From: Hyaloperonospora brassicae
Taxonomy: Eukaryota; Oomycota; Peronosporomycetes; Peronosporales; Peronosporaceae
NCBI GenBank assembly: GCA_947650285.1
Contig: CANTFL010001223.1
Location: forward strand, 1-64,000
DNA length: 64,000 nucleotides
Direction of reading: 5' to 3'
Shown here piece after piece: positions 22,215 to 32,684 of this stretch. Numbering within the stretch: position 1 is the stretch's first letter; each line of letters begins with the position of its first letter. The notes below the pieces were generated by a model. That model saw nothing but the letters and a program-made list of their open reading frames with translations. It had not been told where the DNA came from and made no database searches. A program made the position numbers and the translations under genes.

Positions 22215-23295
22215 AATGTCCGAGAAGACAACGAAATTACAAAAATATTGAAGTGTGTACGGATGATACGCGTCCAAAATGACACTACCAAATAAAGAAG
22301 GAAGACATCAATGCTTTTTAAAAAGTTGATGTTAAATAATGAGTACCGCAACTGGTGACTTGAAAAAGCGATACTGATGAAGTAAAAGTGACTGGTGACG
22401 CGACTGGTGACGTTATAGGACGCAATTCTAAGAGTGGGCGGTTCATCTCATGGGTACACATGAGTGACCGATTGTAACGGACATACAAGAAAACATAAAG
22501 ATCAAAGCTTGAAAAACATTTATTTTTTTTACTTTGCTCTGAATCTATGCCAGCAACTACCAGTTGAATCGCCCTCTTATCGTGCAAAATTATGTATGAC
22601 GAAGGATATTTAAAATTTGTTGTAAATGATGCAAGAGACGGAATTTGTAAATATATTGAGCGACGTGAGTATCCACATGATTAAATTATACAAATCGATA
22701 GTTTATTTCTGAAGCACTTTTTATCAAAGCGTATGGTACGGAGCATGTTGCTTATTTGTTTTATACGTTAAAAATCTTCACGTTGAAAACAGATAGATTT
22801 TCAGCCATGCGGGGTATGATGTTGAATGCTTGATGAGTGCTCGTTGATATAAATCGTATGTACACCTAATTTTCCTTTATGATACTAATGAATAAGTGTG
22901 GTCATACTCTCATACGCAATCGTTTAGCACATTTATTTCTTTTCTTGTGGCGATGATATCTGCTCATGCGAACCTAGAAGTCTTCTAAACTAAATTATAA
23001 CGATATAAATTTATTGTCAACTTTTTATTGTTTAGGTGATACGGTCCATGGCGATGCTAATTGCTGACCAGAATGATTTTCTTGGTGTATGCAGTGCGAA
23101 ACAAGATTTGAAATCAAAAGATTCCTCTAATTTACAAATTATGGCATTGGAAACGTTGACGTAGAACATGCAAAAAAGAACTACCCGCAAAAAATAGCCT
23201 ATATCACCATTACTTTTTCATATTTTGTTTCATACAGACTGCGACTTTCTTTCGTGGACGACTCTCCATCCGACGTGACGTGGAGACGGTAACGG
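22215..23295. other. Spacer upstream of the glycosyltransferase gene
   Basis: AT-rich. It includes a short actggtgac word repeated three times near 22350-22410. No gene is seen. The promoter of the downstream gene should lie in its last few hundred bases, but I find no clear oomycete initiator close to the ATG. Confidence 0.4.
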
Positions 23296-24870
23296 ATGCT
23301 GCTCCCACCACTCGTGGCCTTAGTGCTGCTGACGCACAAGGCAGCTGCGGGAACGGAGTCCGTTATGCGAATTGTCAACAGCAATCGCACTGTGAAGCTG
23401 AACCCGAGCGTGCAGCACATTCCACTTGATCCGGCCAAGGCGCAGATGCGACCACCACCGGCGCACGTTCCTGCGGTCCCCGAAATTTTCGTGGGCATTT
23501 CAGTATTTCGCGACGGTTTTCGCTGTGGCAAAACTGTCTTTACTGGCCTCAAGCGTGCCAAGTACCCGGACCGCCTCTACTTTGGTATCGTGGACCAGGT
23601 GAACGATGACGACGAGCGTTGCCTCGACGAGTACTGCAAGCTGGCAGAAGCGGAGTGGCCGGACAAAGGCAAGTGTCCGTACAAGGAACGCATCCGCGTT
23701 GACTTGCGCTCCGCTTCCGAGTCGCGAGGTCCTACTCTTGCGCGCCACTACCAGCAGAAGCTTTTACAGCAAGAAGAGTTCTGTCTTCAGCTGGATGGAC
23801 ACAGTATTTTCACAAACCTTTGGGACGAGAACTTGCTGGCCGAATGGAAACGTATCGGCAATGAAATGGCCGTCCTATCCACGTACTTGCATCACCTCCA
23901 CGACTTCATAAAAGAAAACGGCGACAACGCTTTTTCGGCAGCTTTGCCCCATCTGTGCTCGACCAAGCGTGGTTCCAATGGACTAGTTCGCAACGTCGGT
24001 GCAAGTATGATAAGTGAGAGTAAAATCCCACAGCTGCAAGCGCTGTGGGGTGCCGGGTTGTCCTTCAACAAGTGTCACGCCGAGCGTCGCGTGCTGGTGG
24101 ACCCGCATACGCTTTGGATGTTTGATGGTGAGGAGTTTCTGCGCGCAGCTCGATTATGGACGAGCGGCTACGATATATACTCTCCTAGCACGTTGGGCTC
24201 CGTCGTTTTCCACAACTACTCCAGAGTACCTGCTCGCTTTGAGCGCATAAGTGTGGATCCACAGGTAAAGTCGCGCGAACGCCAAATGGCGTTTAATCGG
24301 TTTAATCTTCTGGTTGGCTATCCTTTTAAGGGTCTCGTTGACACGTTCGAGCTGGACAAGTATGGTTTCGGGTCTGTGCGCTCTTTTCAGAGCTACCTCA
24401 ATTTCTGTGGCGTGACGTTCCAGGAAGGTTTGAATGATACCGAGTCATGCGAGCAGCTTCACTGGGTACCTTATGAGAATGAAACAGAGGTGGAAGCTTT
24501 GGTGGGAAATGGGTGGAAGCTGGGCAAAAAGAAGCAAGAATCTTCAACGCTAGACGCTGGACGGACGAGAGCTCAGGCTTATATGGACGAGAATGTGGGC
24601 ACTGATGATGTACAACGCGCAGCAGATGTGCACGCTAGAGACGGTGCGAATATTGGAGAAGACGATGCGGTAGATAAGACGAGGACGCAGCTGCGGCAAA
24701 AAGTACTGAGCGATCGTACAGCAAAGGGATCTTACGCTGCAACGGCTTGGCTCGTCCTCATTGTCGTCACGGCGGCTCTCTTCGTTACTTTTTCGAGGGA
24801 CTCTGTGTCGAGTTACATCCGCCTTTCTTTTTGTGCTCGCGAGCCGCGCTCTCACGCTTCTATCGAGTAA
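23296..24870 (+). CDS. GT60-type (GlcNAc family) glycosyltransferase, membrane-anchored
   Basis: 524 residues, no intron needed. Residues 1-19 are a hydrophobic signal-like segment. A GT60/GlcNAc-type catalytic domain runs from about 62 to 395: PEIFVGISVFRDG, a conserved Cys-rich stretch (109-127), EEFCLQLDGHSIF (160-172) with the D-x-H metal/sugar site at D167, then ARLWTSGYDIYSP and VVFHNYSR. A polar tail (400-478) leads to one membrane helix (481-499) and a short basic end. Family members add alpha-GlcNAc to hydroxyproline or Ser/Thr of proteins (Skp1 in the cytosol, or mucin-type targets in the Golgi). The signal and anchor favour a secretory-pathway role; the acceptor is unknown. It is the only intact gene seen. 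The start is the first ATG of the open frame and gives the signal segment. Confidence 0.88.
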   Translation: MLLPPLVALVLLTHKAAAGTESVMRIVNSNRTVKLNPSVQHIPLDPAKAQMRPPPAHVPAVPEIFVGISVFRDGFRCGKTVFTGLKRAKYPDRLYFGIVDQVNDDDERCLDEYCKLAEAEWPDKGKCPYKERIRVDLRSASESRGPTLARHYQQKLLQQEEFCLQLDGHSIFTNLWDENLLAEWKRIGNEMAVLSTYLHHLHDFIKENGDNAFSAALPHLCSTKRGSNGLVRNVGASMISESKIPQLQALWGAGLSFNKCHAERRVLVDPHTLWMFDGEEFLRAARLWTSGYDIYSPSTLGSVVFHNYSRVPARFERISVDPQVKSRERQMAFNRFNLLVGYPFKGLVDTFELDKYGFGSVRSFQSYLNFCGVTFQEGLNDTESCEQLHWVPYENETEVEALVGNGWKLGKKKQESSTLDAGRTRAQAYMDENVGTDDVQRAADVHARDGANIGEDDAVDKTRTQLRQKVLSDRTAKGSYAATAWLVLIVVTAALFVTFSRDSVSSYIRLSFCAREPRSHASIE

Positions 24871-27432
24871 AGCAGATACGCTGGATATAAACGATGGTAA
24901 GCAATGGGAGTGGTAAAAATTGCACTATCCCAACTCGAGCAACATAGTGAACGGCAGTGCCTGCTTTTATCGCAAACCCGCGGGTTCTTTCTCACACTAC
25001 ACCCTTTTCGTCTTCTTACAAGTTGCAGTAATTCTACAAAAGTTTAGCGACCTCGTTTCGCCAACATTGATGCGGTAGCATTCTTAACTTGTGATTAAAA
25101 AAATTGACATCCGGTTCCATCCTATCGACAACCCACACATTAGTTTAACGACTGCTAGATATTGGATCGCGCACTTCGAACCAAATTGGTTTTGAACGTC
25201 ACGTCAGTCCTCATCTGGCCTGATCAAAAGCCATAGATCTCACGTTGCTCGGATAAAAAACGAATCAACGTCTCCATCGTACTTTCGGTACACCGGCTTT
25301 CTTGAGACGTGCAAATTTATCACCACTACATTTACTTACTTATGTTTATGTTATAGCTGTTGCTGTATGATGGTGTAGCGGTCTATCGGTCTCGCGTTGT
25401 TACTTTTGTAACAGAATGGACCGTTATGATAACTACACTTAATCTTGTTTCAATTAGTCCCAAAAAAGGAGGAGAACAAGGCGCAGCACGAATGTAACTA
25501 TCGTGGCTTTCGTGTTATATATTAATCGCAACGTCGCATCCAGCCTTGAGCTTAACATGACCTCGAAAGTAAGATTGAGTGTATCAAAACAAATCTATCT
25601 CTATCGAACTTAATATAGGACGTCAGGCTCTGCAGTCGCTTTTCCGAGAAATTTACAAGCCAACTCGGTTGCAAATCGCATCACCAAAGAAAAGCGAATA
25701 GCATGAGGCCGACGCTTGAGCAATTAAACCGAGGCCTCTCGGAGACATTTGTCGAATTTACAACATGTGTTGCCGCGATGTATCAGCCGCATCTGCTTTT
25801 CAAACTCGCCGTTTGTTATATTAACGCTTGCGAAACTTGAAATAAAGCATCAGCTTTCTCACGTGCGCTCTTCGTAACTTCGAGAGCTCGATGGAAGACA
25901 GGCCAACAACCACGAGCGACAAGACAGTAGAACTAGCATCCGTCTTCTATCTTAACTGCATAACGCTCAAAGACAATGGTGGACATCGAATGTTCGTTTC
26001 CGAGCTTACGCACAGCACATTTTTGGTGAGCAAATTGTAATATAACGGTCCAAATACCTAGCGATTGTCATATACAGCATGCGTTGCTTTTTTATTTGCT
26101 TGACTTGATTTTGTCCAAAATCTATACATGTGATGCTGTAATTATCAATTTCACCAGATTCCCTGTCCAGGATGATCGTATCGGACGCTGAACGAAAGGA
26201 ACGACAAATCGCAAAACAGCAAAAGTACGTGTAGCAATCTTACTGACAAGCCACTTAACTATTGTTTGAATCTGAGTGTCAAATGCTTCGCTTTAAGGGT
26301 ATATACGTATTTACTGTCTCAGACCTCCCAGTCGTGGCCTCAATCTGACATCTCTATATGAAAACAAACTAAAACTTCTTCGCACAAGGTCACATCGATG
26401 ATAGCAACGTCTTGGTTCATTCAGATCCCACGATCCCGCTGCTTGTATAGATCCACGGTGTCACGACGTGAGCCAGTCATAATCATCGCTTTGAATGATG
26501 TCGCTTTAATAAGATAAGCCGTCGAATCAGCGCCGACGCTAAATAATAGTCCAATGAGAATATAACATACCTTTTTAAGTACTTGGTAAATCTGAGTGCG
26601 GCTTTTACGTGGCGATTCCGCTTCATGCATTTAGCCTGTATTCTAAAAAATGCACCACACAAATCAAAAAGATTTGAAAAGAGAAAATGAAACACTGCCA
26701 ACAATATTTACGCTTCCCATAATCAAAATAAAAGTACCATTGATGCATATCATACGACTGAATGTGCACATGCATGGGATCTATCGTAAACTCTACGCAT
26801 ATGTGCCATATTCTCTCCAACATTTAATCATCCGAAACCTACACTTTCGGCAATCGTATTCCTCGAAGAAAAACATTTGTCGACGCGCTAAGTGAAATGT
26901 ACAGTGTATTTTATGGTTTATCTTGTAAGGCCACGATTCTTTTACCTCACTCACCCATCTTTTGTTATTTAATGTCTTTATGTATAGCTGTCATCTTAAT
27001 GTAATCGTCTTGATCGGGCGAGACGAGACAGTGCCGTATTTACAGAGTGCGCGCACAATCTTCTGTAAAATGGTTAAGATACAACCCGAAAAGGCATGCG
27101 ATGACATATACAAGCAACAGTAATGAAGAAATGGTGATACGCAAGTAGCATTATTCAGTGCTACCGCACGTGGTCACGTTGCATGTACGCACGTCAAAGG
27201 TTGCACGCTACAGATTCCACGCAATGCTAATTAAATAGCGTACTCGTCACATACGAAATGACGCTATTGGTGGTAGTGATTTCGGTGTTGATATTGATAT
27301 TGCGGTTTGGATGCTGCAAATATAGACGCAATATTCATATCGTCAGTATGATATACAAAGCACATAAGCGTGCTAGTTTGATCCCATCTTTCCACATCGC
27401 ATGCGAGATACGATAAACTAATTCACAATTAT
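24871..27432. other. Unrecognised spacer
   Basis: AT-rich. Opposed frames of 66-81 codons at 26421-26895 have no recognisable motif and look random. No repeat shared with the rest of the window was noticed. I see no gene. Confidence 0.45.
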
Positions 27433-27825
27433 TGTAACGGAGCAGCCCGTTACATGGAATTGTCACTTTAAGGAAAGAATGACAATAAAGAATATTAAGT
27501 TGAATATTCTTTGAACAATATCACCAAAGTGGTGATATTGGTGAAGCGACCAAAGGGTCTGCTGATTGGTTGATATCTTGACGATATCAACCCACCAATC
27601 GCCGCAGGACGCGCGCAATGAGTGGTGACGAGACGTCACCATACACTCAGTTATATTAGCATAATTAAGTCAGGTTAAACAGAGAGACAGTAGTTAAAAG
27701 ACTTAATTATATTAAAACAACAGTTTTACTCTTTCCTTATCCTACGCTTCCTCGTTTGCCTCGTGTACGCTTGTCGGGGCACGATACCCTTGCGTTAAGT
27801 TCACGCAAGGGTATGCCCCGTTACA
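27433..27825 (+). repeat. 5' LTR of element B
   Basis: 393 bp, TGTAACGG...CGTTACA. It carries the same series of inverted repeats as the LTRs of A, including the tip palindrome at 27433-27454 and cccttgcgt/acgcaaggg near the 3' end. Confidence 0.96.
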
Positions 27826-27827
27826 CC

Positions 27828-27843
27828 TGGTAGCACTTTGTAG
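27828..27843 (+). other. Primer binding site, element B
   Basis: TGGTAGCACTTTGTAG, two bases after the LTR and identical to element A. Element D has TGGTAGCACTTGTAG, so both families seem to use the same tRNA primer. Confidence 0.7.
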
Positions 27844-27869
27844 TACTTCCAAGGACCACAGCATCCAAC

Positions 27870-29024
27870 ATGAACATGTTGGATGATGAAGAGACCTTTC
27901 ACGCCACGCGTGAAGGGTTTAACCATTTGAGTGACATCGAATGGAGTGCGGTAGAACGAATGAGTTCTACCGTAGGCGAGTTCGCCATTAGCGCCATGTT
28001 AGAGTGTCTAGACAGAAACCAATAACATGCCGCTATAGCCAAGTTCATACAAAGTGAACTTGTCGCCGAAAGGGAGAAAGCAGCCTTGCTTCACCAGCAA
28101 GGCTCTCAACAGGCCGAGCAGTTGAGAGAACTCGGTGCTCAACAGACAGAGCTGTTGAGACAGCAGCAATTCCATGCTGCTGTGGGCGGGACGGCACATA
28201 TGCGTCGTCCCGAAGTCATGAAGGTTGACATCTCCAAGTACAGTGGAGTCTCGGAGGACTCCCTGTTACTACGGTTTGTCGAACTCGACAGAGCCTTAAG
28301 GGCTCGTCGCGTCAAAGATGAGCAAATAAAACTCACATTTGCTCAAACCCACTTGGCAAGACGTGCCAAAACTTGGTCCTTGGGGCTCGAGAGTAGCAAC
28401 CCACATGTGTTTAGGTTGCTAGATGACTTCAAGTCCCGGCTCAGACAAACGTTTGAGCCGCCACGGGCTGAGTTCAGGGCTCGTTCTGAGCTCCTGAAAC
28501 TCAAGCAGGGTAAGCGTGATGTGCACGCTTACGCTCAACATATACGACTCCTCGCGAGTAGTATAACTGCTAAACCAGTTCATGAACACACGTTGATTAC
28601 GGTGTTCATGCAAGGGCTCGCTGAAAGGCCCGTCAGGAGCCACCTGTTCCGCCTTGAGCTGTATACGCTGGAAGATGCGATATCAGCCGCGGAACAGGAA
28701 GACTTTAGCATGAGACAGGCTCATGCTAGCTCAAACTCTTATCTTCTACCGAGACGACAAGAGATCGGAGGTCCAGAACCAATGGACCTCTGCTATGTTG
28801 AGAGCGAGAGACCTCGCTCTTCAAACAACAAGCGATTGCAGAAGTGCAATCGCTGTCAGAAGTTAGGGCACTTCGCATACGAGTGTAGTGCTCCACGCCT
28901 AGTACCAAACAGTACTGAGCGAAATGGACGACCATTTGCCAGAAAGGGCAATGGGCGTGGGTCCAGCGCTGTTGCGAAGCCGCAACAGAGAGACGGACCA
29001 TCAAAAAATGGACGGGGTCAGTAG
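27870..29024 (+). pseudogene. Element B gag
   Basis: The ATG at 27870 starts MNMLDDEETFHATRE. After 51 codons comes TAA (28023-28025), then the same frame is open to TAG at 29022-29024. Residues beyond the stop are Gln/Glu-rich and coiled-coil-like (AERE, QQGSQQAEQLREL), then capsid (RLRQTFEPPRAEFRARSE, VHAYAQHIRLLA), a CCHC knuckle CNRCQKLGHFAYEC near 28849, and an Arg/Gly-rich tail. The same TAA is in copy A, so it predates the split or is read through, or translation starts downstream. The rest is undamaged. Gag would form the particle shell. Confidence 0.88.
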
Positions 29025-29042
29025 GGGCGGAGCGCCCTACTG
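29003..29042 (+). promoter_or_regulatory. Gag-pol -1 frameshift cassette, element B
   Basis: Heptamer A AAA AAT (29003-29009) is in the gag frame as tcA AAA AAT. After a 9-nt spacer a hairpin pairs CAGTAGGG (29019-29026) with CCCTACTG (29035-29042) around an 8-nt loop. Gag UAG (29022) lies in the stem. A -1 slip at the heptamer gives a frame open straight into the protease (TGSVGAERPTDPATSREF). Simple readthrough hits TGA 16 codons later, so shifting rather than readthrough fits. X XXY YYZ plus spacer plus structure is the classic retroviral layout. Confidence 0.8.
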
Positions 29043-29512
29043 ATCCAGCAACCTCAAGAGAATTTGCAAATCTCTTGACGAAAGTTGCTCCAGATACACA
29101 ATCATTGTGTGTCTCTGCACCTGGTGATGACGTTTCGCTCATCACCTTGAAGTCAGAAGCGACAAATGATTTGTCGCTTCTTGCCCTAGTAGACTGTGGG
29201 GGGTCGAATAACTTTGTTCGACGCCAGTCGCTAGAGGGTCGTAGTCTCAAGCTCGTTGAGCGCGACATTCCCCTCACGAGGATGACGGTGCGCCTTGCAA
29301 GAGGCGCATCGATTACCGTTGAGAAACGTGTAGTAGGAATCCACTACACGTTGGAGGGCGAACAGTACGATGATGACTTCATCGTACTGGATCTGGATGA
29401 CAAATTTGATGTCATCCTGGGATTTTCTTGGCTCAGAAGGTACGAGCCAAGAGTGAGCTAGCAGCATCGATCCGTGAAGATGCCTGACGCTTGTTAATCA
29501 GATGGCCATCTG
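29010..29512 (+). pseudogene. Element B protease
   Basis: In the -1 frame, SLLALVDCGGSNNFVRR (near 29175) is the active-site loop of a retropepsin-like aspartic protease; the usual D-S/T-G reads D-C-G. ITVEKRVVG and DLDDKFDVILGFSWLRR (the second hydrophobic-Gly motif) follow. TGG to TAG at 29459-29461 and TAA at 29495-29497 close the frame; copy A has neither stop. The protease would mature Gag-Pol. Confidence 0.82.
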
Positions 29513-31140
29513 ATGAACATCTTGGAGCATCCACAAGCGTGTGTATGTTCTACGAGTGAGTGCGATGGCCTCACTTGCGGTACGGTCGTTAGCACGACTG
29601 AACAAGATCACAATGTAGTTGATCACTACACTGTGGAGCAAGCTCCCGGCGGCTGTACAGAAGTACAGGTTGCGCCGAAGGTCCACCACTCGAATAAGTC
29701 GAGTGGACCGGGACATGGATGCATGCCTAGTGGGCAGCATCTTTTACAAAAGAAACATGTTGCCTTCAAAGGGCAACATGGACATCCTAGGTCGACTGGA
29801 GAGTCGACCGTAGAGGATCGGTACCTGACTGTGGTTGCACAGCCACAGTCAGAAGACGTCGAGGGAATAAGTCCCCACGTACTTGAGGAAGGAATTCCTC
29901 AAGAGTCAATTGATGAGGGATCAGGCCCTCAGCAACCTGTGGAAGCAAGTTCCCAGGAATTAACCGAGACGTTGAACGTCTTGCTTAATGACGGATCAAG
30001 CGTAGGCGCTTTTACGCTTGATCTGATTGTGCCTCCGAAGTTAACTTCGGAGATAACTCAGTTGCCAACGCTAGAACCGAAACGGTTCTTGCGTGATCTA
30101 TGCAGTGGAAAAGTCAAGCAGATATGTGTACTCGTCTCGGAGGATGAGTATATGACCGATATTTGGTCGGCAACAGTATTTGCTGAGAACGAACGGGTTC
30201 TCAGCAGCTCATCGATGGACGAAAGTGTCCTCGATGAGAAGACTCGGATTGGGCGATACACGTCTCAATCCTGGGAGTCGCTTCAGGCAAATACTTTGTA
30301 TAAGGATTTGATCGAATTCAAGGACGTATTCCCTGAATCCGTCCCTTGCGAGTTGCCTAAGGACAAAGGCACTCGACGCGAGATCGAGCTTAAACCGGGA
30401 TCGAAGTACTGTGTCATGAAGCAGTGGCCACTGCCTCGTGAACAAGTACTAGCGATCGACAAGTTCTTTGCCGATCGCTTCGCAGCGGGCCATGTGTGGG
30501 AATCAACATCCCCTCAAAGATATCCGACCTTCTGTGTGCGAAAGGCCACAGGAGGATGGCGGATAGTGCAAGCATTAAAAAAATTGAATGCTGCAACGGT
30601 ACCGGCTCAGACGCCGATACAGAGGAAGGACGTAATCATAGATGGTATGTCAAAGAGTACCATCTTTTCGTCCATGGATCTGATGGATGGGTTCTATCCA
30701 TTCCTCATGCGTGAATGGAATATCCCGTACACAGCTGTGAGTACCTCCAGCGGGATGCTGTGGGAGTGGCTAGTGATGACACAGGGCTGAGCAATACCCC
30801 TGCAACATTCAACATATGTGTCACAAATCTGTTGAGACCGGTGCGAGACTTCGCACCGAGTTACTTCGACGATGTGTTCGTCCATAGCCGGGATATGGAC
30901 GGAAAGACGGACGCTAAAGTTCATAGAACTCACGTTCGTCAGGTTCTTCAACTTATGCGCAAGCATAAGTTGTATGCAAATATCAAGAAGTGTATATTTG
31001 CGGCTAGCGATATACCACTTCTTGGGTGCATCGTGGGTAAACGCGGTGTACGCCCAGATCCCGAAAAGATCAAGGCGATCACCGACTGGTCATTGCCAGT
31101 CGATGTCAAGGGACTAAGGAAATTCCTTGATCTAGCGGCG
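29513..31140 (+). pseudogene. Element B linker and reverse transcriptase (one-base loss)
   Basis: 29513-30790 is open: a 270-residue acidic linker, then RREIELKPGSKYCVMKQWPL, PTFCVRKATGGWRIV and FSSMDLMDGFYPFLM. A G is missing in a G run near 30785 (copy A has one more), so the frame moves. The second half (30715 onwards) carries YFDDVFVHSRDM with the catalytic Asp pair near 30865 and the thumb DPEKIKAITDWSLP. One base apart from function at this point, though stops occur elsewhere. Confidence 0.93.
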
Positions 31141-32000
31141 TACTTGCACAAGTACTCGCGCAACTACGCCGAGATGACGGTACATATTTCTTGCTTGCTC
31201 AAGAAAAATGTCAAGTGGTCATGGAACGCTGAGTGCCAGCGTTCCTTTGAAGGTATCAAGCGGAGCTTGATGCAGTCGCCGATATTGGCGATTTCAGATC
31301 AGGACAGACCATTTTATGTGGTCTGTGACGTCAGCGATTTCGCAATCGGCTGTGTGTTAATTCAATTTGATGCAGATGGCGCAAAGTGCGTCATATGTTA
31401 TCAGTCGCGTCAGCTGCAGGCAGCTGAGCGCAATTACCCAGTGCATGACAAGGAACTCCTTTCCATGAAATATGCACTGGCTAAGTTTCGCGTCTATATA
31501 TTAAGAGATATACCGTTCATCGTCTATACGGACCATGCGTCATTACGCACGGCCGTAAACAGCCCACACCTCTCGCAGAGAATGACGAGGTGACTGTCTT
31601 TCTTCGCGGAGTACAACTTCTCCGTGGAGTATAAACCAGGACGACTCAATGTCATTGCTGATGCTCTTTCGCGCCGGCCCGATTTCGAGCCGGACGCACA
31701 ATCCAACAGTGAGGATAAGCCCACTGTTGCGACACTGACAGCGAGTGATCCGTCGTCAAGCTTACTTGACGACGTAAGAAAGGCATACGCAGAAGATAAG
31801 GATCTTCTGCGATTGATGGTTCATCTGGTGGATATATCCAGTAAATCATTGAAGGATTTACCAGCTTTGTACCGATCCTCATCGGATCGGTACACAACGC
31901 GTAACGGATTGCTGTACTATACAGCTGTTGATGGCGACACGCCACGTGTCGTCGTCCCCACTCATAATGATTTGCGATTACGCATCATGTATGAGTGTCA
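31141..32000 (+). pseudogene. Element B RNase H and tether
   Basis: Same frame as the RT thumb: YVVCDVSDFAIGCVL, NYPVHDKELLSMKYALA and YTDHASLRTA. A TGG-to-TGA change stops it at 31591-31593; the frame then continues with FFAEYNFSVEYKPGRLNVIADALSRRP. The connection (31700-31950) leads to the integrase. Confidence 0.9.
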
Positions 32001-32684
32001 CAATGCCCTAACAGGTGGCCATCGTGGGAGAGAAAAGACTTACTTCACGGTAAGTCGTGACTTTAACTGGCCCCGCCAGTATCAGTTTGTACGCAAGTGC
32101 ATACTTGCTTGCGAGGTTTTTTAACGGGTGAAGCCTAGTCGTTCATCTCGTGCACCATTGCAGCCTCTGCCTGTTCTGACAGAGTGCTGGCAGTCCGTTT
32201 CAATGGACTTCGTCTTCGGTTTTCCCAAAGACGCTCACATAAATAATGAAATTATTGTGTTTGTTGACCGGTTCAGCAAGATGGTGCATCTTGCTGCTGG
32301 CCTTGAGTCGATCAAGGCTCAAGGTTGTGCTCGTGTCTATCTCTATACGATCTTCCGACTCCACGGGTTGCCCCGTGAACTCGTATCCGACCGTGACCCT
32401 CGGTTGACGGCGGAATTTTGGCAAACCGTGTTCCGTTCTCTTGGAACACGATTGAAGATGTCCACTTCTGACCATACGGAAACAGATGGTCAGACAGAAC
32501 GTGCGAACCGTGTCCTCGAAGAGATTCTTCGAGGATATGTCCACTCGTTTTCGAGTTGGAGCGAATTCCTTACCAATGGTGGAATTCGCCATCAATAATT
32601 CGGTGCATGCTTCCACACAGCACACACCGTTTTACGTGAATGGCCTACGCCATCCACGTGTGCCCGCCCTATAGATTGTGACTC
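32001..32684 (+). pseudogene. Element B integrase, zinc and catalytic domains
   Basis: The HHCC-like region has H pairs near 31998 and 32022, then KCILACEVF where CEVC is expected: the last zinc Cys is Phe, and the next codon CAA is TAA (32122). The core from 32128 has SMDFVFGFP, VSDRDPRL and DGQTER, the D, D-35-E triad all present. The frame slips near 32570 and resumes with PMVEFAINNSVHASTQHTPF. It would integrate the cDNA with a 5-bp stagger. Confidence 0.9.

Noticed and set aside
29022..29024. Gag UAG readthrough as the way to make Gag-Pol
   Set aside because: Readthrough meets TGA after 16 codons; the -1 frame is the one that continues into protease.
28139..29277. Minus-strand frames of 65-183 codons opposite element B gag
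   Set aside because: The same kind of shadow; no start context, no conservation beyond that imposed by gag.
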